Below, piece by piece: positions 36,031-50,282 of a stretch of 64,000 nt of DNA. Positions within the stretch are counted from its first letter, which is position 1, and each line of letters starts with the position of its first letter. The stretch comes from Tubiluchus corallicola (lineage: Eukaryota; Priapulida; Priapulimorpha; Priapulimorphida; Tubiluchidae), in contig JAQGDQ010000176.1 in NCBI GenBank assembly GCA_030141605.1, forward strand, positions 374,001 to 438,000, read 5' to 3'. The translations under genes were made by a program, and so were the position numbers. Under the pieces are notes generated by a model that did not search any database, had not been told where the DNA came from, and saw nothing but the letters and a program-made list of their open reading frames with translations.

Positions 36031-38122
36031 TCTTCTACATTGTACCCATTTAACTATTTCAATTTTTAACTTACTACTATGAATTTTATAGACTGACAGA
36101 TTTACCGGACACTGTCCTCAACATTTTACAACTTACTGTAGTGTTTATTTTGTTTATAAAGTTCTGTAAGTTGTTTACCTGTTAATGTGCAGAGCAACAG
36201 GAAATCATGCAGTTCAAGATCAATATCTATGCTGGCACTATTAACTCTTTAATGTGATCAGTAAAAGTTTTGTTGTTGTACAATGTGTTTTGTAACTATT
36301 GATGGTTTTGCTCATATTACCTGTTTTTAAACCAAACTCAGAAACACTGACATAATTAAAGCAAATTACTACTGCAGTGTACTTTCAACAAAATGACCAT
36401 TATATTTGAGAATATTGGCAAGTTGTGGTACATTAACAAATTGTATGTATGTTGCCACATGTATGATTCTGATCTGGTAAGTTGGTAACTTCAGATCATG
36501 TATTAAGCGTTCAACCTGTAAATTTTGTATCTATGAATAGAATGTTATTTGATATTAAACAAGTTGTGTAGTTGACTCCTTGTTTGTCACCTTTATGTAT
36601 TTACCTACGGCAAAGACGTCATCACTTACTAACTTTCTCTGTGGTCAAACTCCAAAGTTTGCAGGAGATGCGTTGTTAACTTTGTGATAGCTTATTTAAA
36701 CAACTTTTAGCTTGGTTAAAGTATTATCACCGTAACAGGTAGTCACAGACTTCTGTAAGACTCAGAAATCACCTATTTAACAGGCTTTCGTTGTACTAAA
36801 AATTTGGAGGTTTCTGAAATTCTATTTTTATTTATTTTTTAAGCTTGTGCAAAAACATTATTGGCATTTTGAGACAATTGCCAGAACTATTTTAGTGTAA
36901 AGTTTAACTTGTTTAAGTTTAAGTTGACCTTGTTTGGATTCAAGCGCAACACTAAATCCAGTATTCAATGGCGGGTGCTTCAGTGTGAAGACCAAAACCT
37001 GATCAATCATTATCAAGACTTGTAGCTCTAATGTGAGACACTGAACTAGCAAAGATAAACAGCTCAATTTGGCCCAGGGCGAGTATTGAGCCCAACAATC
37101 ACACATCCATTCACTGGCCAGGCTCAGTACCTTTCTCAACTACAATCTTCAAGCACATACTATGACGACTTTGCTATTCTTGTCGCTTCGCCTTCTTATT
37201 ACAATAAAGCTGACATTACAAATATTTCCAAGTGGAACTTGGCATCCTGCTGTTAACGTCAATGTTTTTTTTTACTGCAGCCTGCAGATAGCTATTTACT
37301 TAGCCTGGCAAAAAGTTAGCCCATATCATCATTGATTTTTTTTTATTAACTGCAATGTGCTCGTTTAAGCTAGAATCTAGATAAGTCCAGCTAAAAAATG
37401 TTTTCCTGCCTGAAGGTGTACAATTTTTAATCAGCGAGGTAAAAGAGCAACCCATGCACTGTTTCATTATTTTTGCTAGGAAATGAGTCGTAACGTTGAA
37501 TAACTCCAAAGTTACAGCACCTAGAGTCACGAAATCTGCACGGCAGATACAGGTGTAAGGGCTCAGAAATTATATGGTTAAAAAGCTGGGATTGTTCAAG
37601 GGACCAAAATGTGAAATTTAGAACAACTGCTCAGTCAGTGAACTGCGCTGGACCAGGCAGAGTCAAGTAAACGAGCACTGTGTACACCAGTCAGTCATAC
37701 ATAAGCATAATAATCTCGAAACAAGACAGATAACTACATTGTAGTGAAGCTTGCCATGTGCTAAGAGTTTATGTCTAGTATGATTATGTAATGGGCCACT
37801 GTGAACAAGTGTGTTGTAGTTGAGAAAATCTTAATGAGCCGACATGGCACATTATCGCCCCATCTCAAAATAGCTCAGAAACATCATTACTAAGAGTTTA
37901 TTTTTCCAATGCACGCTTTTCAAATCTGTTTTTGGAACAGGTTTTTGCCCAGTAAAACTTTCTTAAATCGTCTGATCTTAAATTCAGAAAAGCCATTCTG
38001 AATGTACGTGATTTTTAGTAAACCAAAAAATGATTTGTTTCTTCTTTCCAATGACACTTCTCTTAATTATTAGTTTATGATTAACATATTCAGTCTAGTG
38101 TGTGGGTAGCTTACATGACTTA
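36031..38122. other. Intergenic region between PEPCK and polyubiquitin
   Basis: No gene recognised. A minus-strand segment around 36900-37140 is less AT-rich (TGGCCAGTGAATGGATGTG, GCTCAATACTCGCCCTGGG) and looks like part of a dispersed repeat, but only one copy is visible here. The rest has no structure I can name. Confidence 0.45.
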
Positions 38123-38538
38123 GGCTGCGTTTCCATTGCGTCCGCACAGACACAGATTTAGGCCACGTTTCCCCTGCATCCACACGGACACGGATTTGTT
38201 CTGTATGACTCACACGGAAAAATTGAAGGAAAGCATTGTTTTACGTCCTTTAATTGTTTAACCATTTTTTCTGCGGACGGACTAGTTCATTTTCATAATG
38301 GAGAACGAACAAATTGCGTCCGCTGTAGAGATTTGTACGACAAAAGTAATCCCAAATACAGTCAGAGAGATTTTATAAAGCAAGGTGGGCTCAAGTAGCG
38401 CAAGATTCGTAAGGTTGCAGGCTACATTTTCATATTTTGCGCATTTATGAGGCGTTGTACGGAATGAGTCCGGACCTAGTGAAAACAACTTTTGCGGACA
38501 AAACAGTGTGTTTGTGCGGACGCAGTGGAAACGCGGCC
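38123..38538. mobile_element. PIF/Harbinger-like MITE
   Basis: A 416 bp element with terminal inverted repeats GGCTGCGTTTCCATTGCGTC on the left and GGCCGCGTTTCCACTGCGTC inward from the right, continuing CGCACA on both sides. TTA target duplications lie at 38120-38122 and 38539-38541. The left subterminal region repeats part of the end (GGCCACGTTTCC at about 38161). A short plus-strand frame starts at an ATG near 38299 (MENEQIASAVEI) and soon stops; it may be a transposon-protein relic. The 3 bp TTA duplication and the GGCC-GTTTCC end fit PIF/Harbinger. Confidence 0.85.
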
Positions 38539-38999
38539 TTAACCTGTCATAGCCGATAAACAGAGATTTGACAAGAGGCGGAATAGTTGAGTGGATCAGA
38601 TTTTTATACTTGCCTGCCAGCAAAGTTAAAGTGTGTTAAGCCTGGTCAGTAAATGGACGAATTGCCACCTGAAAAACTGCTCTGATTATTTAACTCTCTG
38701 GGGAAAGATACATTGTATATTACACCAAAACTGTCGGTGCTGTTTCTCGGCTTTGTGGATTATCTCGGAAACTGCGACGACTTGGGTGTACAGCACAATC
38801 ATGTCACACAACTACATGTAGGTCCTCACTGAAATTTCTGACTTCATACAAAATTCAGAAAATTCTAGATAGTTAACTAGACAGGCCAACGACTACAGCA
38901 CAATGCTGCTTGAAACTTACAGGTTGGTTTAGCTGGACGTTGTACAAAAAAGTACTCTAACATAAAAATTTAAGGCAAATGCCGTTAGTGCATTGAAAT

Positions 39000-39005
39000 T
39001 TTATT
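39000..39005 (-). terminator. AATAAA polyadenylation signal of polyubiquitin
   Basis: Read on the minus strand, AATAAA lies about 190 bases beyond the polyubiquitin stop codon. The distance is normal for a compact 3'UTR. Confidence 0.65.
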
Positions 39006-39193
39006 ACACTACAAGAAGAACAATATTGAGAAGCAATAGTGTCGTGGTACTTAAAACGAATCATAGAACCAATATTAAAAATAAAATTACGATTATTATA
39101 TTCTCTAGCAAAGCTTTACAAACACAACATGGACTGCATTAGCAAGATTTGAAAAAAATTGAAAGAATATTACATATACAAAAAAGTTTAAAT

Positions 39194-41713
<2,520 letters not shown>

Positions 41714-42331
41714 CTAAACAAGCAAAAAAATTATTTCTCCTGGTAAAAGCTGTACAAAATACCAAGTGATTCTAAAAATATTCTGTGCATGAGATAATAT
41801 ATGTAAAAGCAAATTCAATAATCAACAGCTTAGTAAGAAATGCTTGGCTCTATTACAAACATAGATAAATTGGTAATTGAAGAATATGTCTGACCAGAAT
41901 TTGAAAGACAACTATGAAAACAAACGTTTGAGAACAGGAGTTATTCTGTTACACAGGGTTATTAGACAAGGCTTATTGGGCTATAATATTACACAGCACA
42001 TGCACTTTTAGTGGACTCTATCGTTGTCTTACGCATAGCAAATTATCTCGGGATGTGACAACCCACGGCAAAAAAGTAAATTAAAAATATTTATACATAT
42101 AACAGATCTAAGTTACAAGCCCAATAAATGAATCCAGGAAATTAGAAAAGCGTACTTTGAGAATTTCATCACACACACTAGACTGAAATACCAAGCAGTA
42201 AACTACAGCGTCAGTCATCTCGGAAAAAAACACTTTTTAAGCAGTTATAATTAGACACCAAACCTTGAACAGACCTTGAAGAATGAAGATTTAGGAAAAA
42301 AGATAGCAAAGACTTAAAGCTAAATACTTAC
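41714..42331 (-). other. 5'UTR intron of polyubiquitin
   Basis: On the minus strand a strong donor, AATTG|GTAAGT, ends the first non-coding exon at 42332. The acceptor TTGTTTAG lies at 41714-41715, six bases before the ATG. A single 5'UTR intron immediately upstream of the start is a common feature of animal polyubiquitin genes and often boosts expression (established). Intron length is 618 bases. Confidence 0.8.
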
Positions 42332-42444
42332 CAATTAATACCGCTTTCTTATATTATAAAATCTCGTAAAATATTCTCTTGTCCGCACTTTTCAACAAAG
42401 CTCTTCGTATAAAAACGCGATTATGGCGTGAACAGGATGTCGAT

Positions 42445-42540
42445 CCTTTTATAACCCTAAGATTTCAGCCAATCAGCAAAGCTGACGTTTTACTTGTTCT
42501 ATTATTAGCAGCCACATCATGCGGAACATTCGAGACCAAT
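42445..42540 (-). promoter_or_regulatory. Polyubiquitin core promoter with TATA box, CCAAT boxes and heat-shock element
   Basis: Read on the minus strand the order is: CCAAT-type box (42536-42540 on +), heat-shock element GAANNTTC (42524-42531), a TGACGT CRE-like half-site (42483-42488), an inverted CCAAT (42469-42473), and TATAAAAGG (42453-42445). Transcription should start about 30 bases further, near 42420, giving a first exon of roughly 90 bases that ends at 42332. Heat-shock control of polyubiquitin genes is well established; here it is inferred from the motif. Confidence 0.65.
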
Positions 42541-42845
42541 CCGCCAACTTCTCAGCTGTTGCCGAGTTCTGTTATTGACTGCCAGTAAATTTCTTAGTGT
42601 GAACAAGAGTGCATGACTTTGCACTTCTTATCAGATTTGCCTTTATGTTGAACCGTCTGAACTCGTCTTGAAATAAAGAAGTTGCAAACGCACTGCGTAT
42701 TAAACGTCAAATGAACTGCTGGTGCTCCAACTTTCAGTTAATAAGCAAAATTTCGCAGCTGTTACCTCATGTTACATGTTTCGTTGCTATTCGTTACCAC
42801 TCATGCTTCATTACCAATTTGCCTTTGATCCACTTTATTAGGGTA

Positions 42846-42935
42846 CGTGACATTTGAGCACGGCCATTAGAGTTCGGAACATTTGGGCACGGCCACTTGG
42901 GCATGAGACATTACGGCACGAGACACTTGCATGGG
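42846..42935. repeat. Degenerate short tandem repeat
   Basis: Five or so diverged units of about 17-20 bases with the core GACATTTGGGCACGG (variants GACATTTGAGCACGG, GAACATTTGGGCACGG, GACATTACGGCACGA, GACACTTGCATGGGCA). It is a minisatellite-like relic with no coding content. Confidence 0.65.
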
Positions 42936-43620
42936 CACTAACAAAATTTGATGTATCTTATTTTTTATTTTGTTTATATACTTTTTAATAATTCACAATT
43001 TTTTTAACTGTTATAATATTTAATAACACGATTAAAAACCAGTTAATTGCCTTTCTACACTTTCTCCACTTTCAGTATTCGCCTATGTGTAGTTTTTAAA
43101 GGCATGTCAGTAACATGAACAGTGAGATTTAGTTGTTCAATATTAGCAATGCTTATTTCAAGCGAGCCGACGATAACCTAACGTTTACGTGTATTCATTG
43201 AGCGCTTGGTGTATCAGCTGCTTATTCGAAAGAAAGCAGATCAATTAATGACAAAACATGTTTAATACATAATTATCACGCACTTTCAAGATTAAGGTTC
43301 TTTACGGCATCTCTTGTGAAATGCATCATTTCCTTCTGCGTTCAGCAGCAGAGTTTTTTACGCATGGCGAGTATTTTAGTTATTCCTAATGTCAATAACA
43401 TGATCGTAATTCACGAAATAACACAATTATTCACGAAAATAATTTTTTTATTTGCTTTCAAAAACATTAGGTAAATTTCAAAAATTAACAGATATGTAAG
43501 CAAACGAACTATAGACATCGCGTTTTGCAGCGCAACACAGAAATTATTTTCTTGCACAAGCACAGCGTCCAAATGACCTGTCCCCACCTTATTGTTATCT
43601 ATACTCTTATATTAATATTC
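42936..43620. other. Intergenic, nothing recognised
   Basis: AT-rich sequence between the short tandem repeat and the TA microsatellite. I see no ORF with recognisable similarity, no RNA gene and no transposon end here. Confidence 0.5.
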
Positions 43621-43624
43621 TTGG

Positions 43625-43648
43625 TATATATATATATATATATATATA
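43625..43648. repeat. (TA)n microsatellite at the edge of a dispersed repeat
   Basis: About twelve TA units directly precede the dispersed repeat at 43651. The second copy of that repeat (57557-58125) is also bordered by TA runs, so the microsatellite may be part of the element or its preferred target. Confidence 0.85.
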
Positions 43649-43650
43649 AG

Positions 43651-44398
43651 ATTCGAGGCTACAGCTTCGACGAGGGCACCATTTGCGGCGATCTATACAT
43701 CAAACGAAAGGTCTCAATCTAGTGTCGTCTCATTGATGGTTTATTTTTCGAATCGGGCCCACCGGGAGGAACGGGGGCGAAAAACCTCCAAAAATGGCCA
43801 TTTTTCGGCCGTTTTTTGCAAAAGTTATACGGCTGAGATGTAGAGAACGGGAACGGGTCGAGGCTGGTGCTGGGTACGGATAGATAGCCCGTTCAGCGGT
43901 GGGTGTCATAGGCCTATTTAGAATTCGCTAGAGGATCACGGCGTCCCGCAACGGGCGTTTTCCCGGACCCAACTCGCGATTTTTTCGAAATTTTGACCAA
44001 ACAGCCTGCGGAAAAAACGTTCTGGTAGTGCCTGATGGGACTCTCGGAAGGAGATATACGGCTCATCAGAAAGAGGAAGAACGGGGCTACACGATGATAT
44101 GAGCTATATTTTAGGGCAGGTCCACCGAGAGGAATACTGGCGAGTTAATTAGATGCTCTATTTTCGGCAATTTTCGCTTAGAAAACTGCTGACGCAAAGC
44201 CATTGTTGTGACGTCATCCATTGTATTCTGTCCATAATCTTATAACTTTAATTCATAGGCTTTGCGTTAGGTAAGTAAACAAACAGTAGGCAGGATGTTA
44301 CGGGCTTTGTGTTATAAATGAGGACTAGGTAGGATGTTCGCGTATTATTGATTCTACGTGTATTTATACGCAAAATCTTTTGCGGGGCCTTTGCTAGT
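43651..44398 (+). repeat. GC-richer dispersed repeat, copy A
   Basis: About 750 bases, clearly less AT-rich than its surroundings. Landmarks in order: ATTCGAGGCTACAGCTTCGA, a GATCGCCGCAAATGGTGCC segment on the minus strand, GGGCCCACCGGGAGGAACG, AAAAATGGCCATTTTTCGGC, GGACCCAACTCGCGATTTTT, AATTTTGACCAA, a TTAATTAGATG segment, TGACGTCATCCATTGTA and the end CTTTTGCGGGGCCTTTGCTA. The same landmarks recur reversed at 57557-58125, and its last third recurs at 57228-57469. No intact ORF. Family unknown; a non-autonomous mobile element is likely. Confidence 0.8.
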
Positions 44399-47100
44399 AA
44401 TGTTATTATTTTACTTCTTAACACTTGCCTTTTGGGCCTAAGCACGACTAGTGCAGCTCTTAATTGAGAGAATTTGCAAGTGAATCAGGCACTGTGAAGG
44501 AAAAAGTCGTATTTACCAGTTCTGTGTGTCGTTTTTGATATGTGGAGAATAGGACTAGAATTCAAACTAACAAACTTTCAACTAGGATTCTTGGGAATGT
44601 TGTTGCAACATAGTTTCATGACAGTTTTGCATTTATGTGCATGCTGTATGCGGTTTTATAAAATTAATCTAATAAAAAAGGCTTATATTTTCTTTAAATT
44701 TACCTTACTTGTAATATACTATACGTGCGTGTGTACGTACTTTCTGAGACTTGTCATCAGTGTGCATAAATGAATCTCGTATAATAAGTGCATTGGTATG
44801 ACGTATATACATGCGGGATATTATTTGGAGATAATTTAAAAAAACGTCAGTGATTGTGTGATTACAACATTTCATTATAACATAAGAAGAAAATAACATC
44901 ATGTTAGTCAAGGTGACTGACTATATTATGAGTTAACCAAACTTGAACGTAATGAATAGTCTTCAATCTTGGATGATGCTCTCTGTGAGTGGAGTGTAAT
45001 TATAGTGCTATTGCCTCAGCAAACACTCAAATTAGATTGCATGATGTCCGATGATACTGCACACTTAACCAAGACAGTTTTTATGTCCAATTCAGCTTTT
45101 AGAACATTCTAGGGGCATATCGTTCATTGTTGTTTTAAACGAAGAATTTTTGCCTATACTCCTAGCAGAATGTTTGATCAGATTCAGATTCTTTATGTTT
45201 TTCCCATAATAGTTAGTGTCAAAATAAAGTAAATATTATCTTGTAGAAAGGGAAAAGGGTGGTAAAGATCTGAAATACTTGATCACGAACTTTGTTTGAT
45301 TTTGCTTTTACGAATTGTGACTGTTGCCTACTGTTCCTAAAAACATGTAATTTAGAACATTGGATTAATTATCATAACCTTAATGTCATTATTATCATTA
45401 TTAATGGTACAAACCCACAAGTAATTAAATTTTCGCCATCATCTTAAATATACCCATCAGGTCTATAACTGCACACACTGCCAGAATTTACTTCGATCCT
45501 ACCACAGATGGCGAAACTTTCTTTATTGTGTGTCATGGCGGTTCATCGTGCTTCAGAAGCTCGTGGTTCACACAGTATAATCATAGAATTAGTGGGCTAG
45601 ATCCATGGTATTATTCTATGGGTTTTGTGACTTTCAATATAAATTGAAGTAAATCTTCTTGTCAGTGCGCACTTGTTAGCAAAAATACTGGGTAGATTGC
45701 AGTTTAGGTGGTTCTTTTTTAAGGCACTCTCACATCGCCTAAATCAGAAATACCGCTGAAAGCAGCACTGCAATAGAAAGATGCATCCTTTACCTGCACA
45801 ATTATGTAAAGAAAAGTTGAAACATACCTCCTATTTATAAAAAAAATAATTTTAAAAAACTTGCTGTTAGCGTCGCGAGAACTGACTAAGAGTAAGATTG
45901 AGGAATTTCATGAAATGTTTTCATTTGGAAGTTAGCAGAGAGCGATATTTTTATCTACTATTGCGCCAGGAAATCTCTTTACAACGCTTCACAGAAAAAG
46001 AGCTTGCGGCAAATTTTCTCAATGTACGTGCCAGTTTACAGCATCTGCTGGTGTCAGTATGTGGCGTACTCTACCAGCGTTGTTTTGTAATTTTTGTTTC
46101 TCTTTCGAAATGGGACTCAAACAACAAAGCAGGGATGAGGTTTATACAATAAAATGATTAATATTGGAACATACGATAATTTCAAGCTTTATACAGTACA
46201 AAAAAGGTGACTGTACGAAGATTGTTACTTAGTTAGTTTACTATCTAAGCTAGTCAGTTAGTCGGTCAGTTAGTTTTGGCGAGTTTGCGGTATGGCAGGT
46301 TGGGTTGGACAGCTTGGTGTTCTTGGCAGCTTGGAATTCTTGGCGCTTGGCATTCTTGCCAGCGTGGCATTCTTGGCAATGGAGTGGGAAGGAGATAGAG
46401 TGTCGGCAGTCAAATAGAGTGTTGGGGACTGATATATGAAGGTAGTAGGATGTGAGGAGAACCACCTGAACTGCAAGTGCGGCAAAATACTCTTTTTAAT
46501 TTTATGCATAAATTCAGATAAATTTACACAGCAGTAATTTGGAATAATATCTAAAATAAATTAGCTCAGTTGACATTCCTGGGTTCTTGGCTTAGCTTAT
46601 TAGATGCACATAATGCATTTTACCTACTTCGACGTTGTTTCTCTTTTCCAAAATTGGTCCACATTTTGAGATCTTCACCTGTTTTCCAATCTGTTGTACT
46701 TAGCCATTAGTCATTTTCCAATCTGACGAAAAGACAAGACTTAATTCAAACATTTCGTATCCTTAAAGGTACAGAAACCATCAACACCAAAATATTTTTC
46801 CACCGATAGACATCGTGGTACCAGAGGTCACTCCTACAAAACTAAGAAGAGAATAGTTCCCAGAAGGAGGGGTACATTTGCAATGCGAGTAATTAATGAA
46901 TGAAAGATGCTGCCTGACACTGTAGTTCATAGTTCAAGCCTCTAAGGACTTTAATAAAGTAAACAAGGAAGAGTGGAGAGGTCCATAAGCTATTATACTT
47001 AGCCTCTATCCTTCAACGGTAACGTTGAAGGTAATAATAATTATGATTTTGTTCTTCGTTAAACTCTTCAGACCATACTAAATAATAAATATTCATATGT
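44399..47100. other. Gene-poor stretch with a minisatellite
   Basis: No gene recognised over 2.7 kb. Short ORFs in all frames look random in composition. The only clear structure is the 17-base minisatellite at 46312-46378, preceded by a run of TTAG/TCAG-type short repeats near 46230-46275. Confidence 0.5.
46312..46378 (+). repeat. 17-base minisatellite, four units
   Basis: Four adjacent units of the form GCTTGGNATTCTTGGCA, differing by one or two bases and one single-base gap. No ORF of interest. Confidence 0.85.
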
Positions 47101-47126
47101 CTGATTCAGTTTGGCTATAAGCTTCC

Positions 47127-47690
47127 TTGTTAGTTTCCAAAGGTTGTCTTGATATAAGAAGTTCCACCCAGCTATCTCTTCCTGCCTTTCTTGCATTAGT
47201 TAGTGATTCTGCTTCTTTAGTACACGAAATCTTTTCTAGAGTTCACACCTCTACTTATACTGTATTAGATTTAGCAAAATCTGGGCAGAAAAAGTATAAG
47301 CGTCTGTTTCGACTTTACCTGATTCAACTTCCCAAAAATTTTGGGACAAATGTCTAGTCGAAGCATCTTTTGATAGTTTGTTTGCCTGGACTTCTTCAGA
47401 AGTTGATAAAGCACAGCTATTGGCAATATCTTCTAGTCATGCTGGTGCATGGCTTAAGGCCGTACCTATCCCTTCATTGGGTCTGCATTTGGATGATAGT
47501 CAAATGCGTATTGCTGCAGCACTTCGATTGGTTGCATGTATTTCTCATCAATGCAAATGTGGAACTTATGTAGATAGTTCGGGGGGTCTGTAGCCTAAGT
47601 TGTTTCAAAAGCAGTGGTCGGTTTTCAAGACAGCAGGCTGCCAAAGATTTTATTTGTCGTGAAAAGCTTGAAGAAATTATTAACCTCCTT
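47127..47690 (+). pseudogene. Retroelement ORF fragment (C-terminal, RT-associated)
   Basis: Two frames with shifts reconstruct a block seen in invertebrate retroelement polyproteins: LDIRSSTQLSLPAFLALVSD, then WDKCLVEASFDSLFAW, SSHAGAWLKAVPIPSLGLHL, RLVACISHQCKCGTY, and, after another shift near 47590, LSCFKSSGRFSRQQAAKDFI. The Cys/His-spaced region after the reverse transcriptase is the recognisable part. Frameshifts near 47340 and 47590 and the lack of the catalytic domain show a dead fragment. The clade is uncertain. Confidence 0.65.
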
Positions 47691-47699
47691 CAATATTAA

Positions 47700-49150
47700 T
47701 ATTTCACTTTGTTGACCTCCTATCCTTGATTGTAGCAAAAATCTCAATTTTCAGGCGATTACTTAATGATAAAAACATTAATAACATATCTATCTTGCCA
47801 CTATTTAAAATTTGCTGCTCTTTTTTAGATTGTAATAATACTTATAATATTGTATTTATTGTCAGATAATTGTACAGTTTTTTATTTATGTTTTCAAACA
47901 TTCTGTAGAATGTACAGTAATGTGTATTAAAGTATGAAATATATTTATTTGAAAAACTTAGCAAAAATCTAGTTATGACTAACAGTAATTTTAAATGTGA
48001 ATTTTCAGCAAAGAATCGTACAAGCACTGAAGCAGAACTTTAGTTTTATAAAGAGCAGTTTTGCTGCTACTTTTGCAGCGGGCGCTTCAGCTAAATGACA
48101 TTTTTGCAACACACATTTTATTGTTGATTATGTATGTTAGTCAATATACATTATAATATCATTATTGGCTTGGCTGCAGGGCATTTGAATGTAGGAAACT
48201 TGTAGGAATATAGAATACAAGTATAAGTAAGTTTTCTACCGTCAACAAGAAGAATTGCTACTGGTACTGTTCCGGCATAAAACGGTGCGGAAGGGCAATA
48301 TAATAGCAGTACTGGTGCTAGGATGAAGAAATCCCACCGAGTTTTAATCAATATTATAATCACGTCAAATGAAATCTGCTGTGTTTATAGCAGATGTATA
48401 ACCACAGAAATAGGACAGGTCATCACTAGAAGTTATGATTTGGTCAAAAAAACAAACGAATTAAGAAAGAAACACTAAGAAGCAGTAGTTTTTAAATTTT
48501 TTAAGACTGTTGCCGTGAAACAATTAATTTTCTTTTAACTTAAGTAATGCACATGTGAGTGTCCACGGAAAATCGACCATTTGCAACACATTAATTATAA
48601 AGCAATCGCTGATTTTCCAAAAAAGGTTTTTTCAGTTTTGGTATAAAACACATTTATGATATCTACACTTCAGTAAAAATTAAAGATAAACTGTTAATAA
48701 ACTTATTAATTTTTTTATGACCTACCTTGTGAGAACTCTAGGCTCATCACTCAGAGTCACAAAGTGCTTTAGAACAATTTCACCAGACACTCATGATTAT
48801 AGTACATTGTTTAGAAAATCAAAAAGACCAGGATGCAGTTGTTACTGTTTGTTGTGCGAGAGAGTGTCCAAGGTTCTCTATGTTCTGGCCTGTGTTTGGA
48901 CAGTGGACACTCTGTACGAAAGCTCTTGCAACTTTTTTAAAAGAAAAATGGATTTGTGTTAACACTGGACTTAATCATTTGGACTACATTTCTGACTTTC
49001 AATAAAAATTAACTTGAGCTTGTGCCATTGCTAAGAAAAATTTGGCAAAATGAAAAGTTGGTACGACAAAAAGGAAAGAACAAGAGTTTTCATCTGCATT
49101 TTAGTATATAGTATGCCAAACATTTACATTTACTGTATTTGGTTTTTGTT
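47700..49150. other. Region upstream of PDCD2, no gene seen
   Basis: AT-rich, with short ORFs that overlap each other in different frames (48717-49005) and no family resemblance. The PDCD2 first exon and promoter should lie here, because a splice acceptor precedes its coding exon, but I could not place them. Confidence 0.4.
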
Positions 49151-49154
49151 TTAG

Positions 49155-50282
49155 TGAGAAGTGACAAGTCAGTGAACATTAATCAGGAATAAAATGGCTT
49201 GCCATCTTGACACCACAGATGCTGAGTTGGGATTTCTGGAACGCACTGCTTCATGGAAATTAACCAGTAAATACTTTCCCAGTAAACTAGGAGGAAAACC
49301 AGCTTGGCTTGCCTTGAAAAGTCTGCCAGATTCTAGCACACTTAAATGCAAAAGTTGTGGTAAGCCTAGTGTGTTTCTGTTGCAAATATATGCTCCAATT
49401 GAAGAAAATGAAGAGTGCTTTCACAGGACACTATTCGTGTTTGTGTGCAAAGACGCATCTTGCTATAAACAAAATAATAACAGCAACGTCATCGTTTTAC
49501 GATCACAACTGCCACGTAAAAATGATTATTATCCCTTTGAACCACCCAATCTGGATAGTCCTCCAGAAATCACATATAATAATATTATTTCCACTTGTGT
49601 TGTATGTGGATGTGTTGGAGCAAAGTCCTGCTCTGCGTGCCATAAAGTTAAGTATTGTGGCAAGGATCATCAAATATTAGACTGGAAAGCTGGACACAAA
49701 CAAGCCTGCAAAAAACTCAGCAAAAGTGATGAAAAAATCGTGGATTCCTCTATAGCTAGTGAAAAACTACTTTTTCCAGAATTGGAAATTGTCATTGAAC
49801 CAGAAGATTATCCTGCAACAGACAAACGTGAACAGACTAATGATGAAGAAATGCATAATTATGAAAAATATATGTCAATGGAAGCTCCACAGCTTCAGAA
49901 TAATTCGGCGGTAGAGGATGATCTCAATGAATTGGCTTTCAGTAAAAAAATGATTGACAAACAGTTTTCCGCTTTTAAGAAACGAATCGAGCATAATCCC
50001 GATCAAGTCCTGAGATATGACAAAGGAGGCAAACCACTCTGGGTGACTAGCGCTGTAGAGGCAAAACCATCTTATATACCAGTTTGCGAGTGTGGAGCAG
50101 AAAGACAATTTGAGTTTCAGATCTTACCGCAGTTGTTATGTCACTTAGGACTCGGTACAGATAGCATTACTACTGATAGTATTGATTGGGGTACCCTAGC
50201 TGTCTACACTTGCAAGGATAGTTGTAGTCTACCTGGTAAATCGTACTACATCGAATTTATTTGGAAACAAGACTATTTGTAA
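49155..50282 (+). CDS. PDCD2: Programmed cell death protein 2 (PDCD2), uS5 chaperone family
   Basis: The coding part, 49194-50282, is one exon of 362 residues (human 344). It opens with the TYPP-type domain of the family: residues 12-72, LGFLERTASWKL, FPSKLGGKPAWL, CKSCGKP, FLLQIYAP. LPRKNDYY at 106-113 is another hallmark. A MYND zinc finger spans residues 135-172 (CVVCGC...CSACHK...YCGKDHQ...HKQAC). The conserved C-terminal PDCD2_C domain, about 240-362, includes QVLRYDKGGKPLWV, CECGAERQFEFQILPQLLCH and IDWGTLAVYTC. PDCD2 is a dedicated chaperone for ribosomal protein uS5 in small-subunit assembly (established). A splice acceptor TTTTAG ends at 49154, so bases 49155-49193 are 5'UTR and a non-coding first exon lies upstream. 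ATG 49194 matches the family N-terminus. Confidence 0.95.

Noticed and set aside
36858-37139. 93-codon minus-strand ORF, possible SINE
   Set aside because: No A/B boxes in proper order and no second copy in the window, so not called as a SINE.
48717-49005. Overlapping ORFs upstream of PDCD2
   Set aside because: Two frames overlap, no family likeness, and neither joins in frame to the PDCD2 exon, which starts with 5'UTR.
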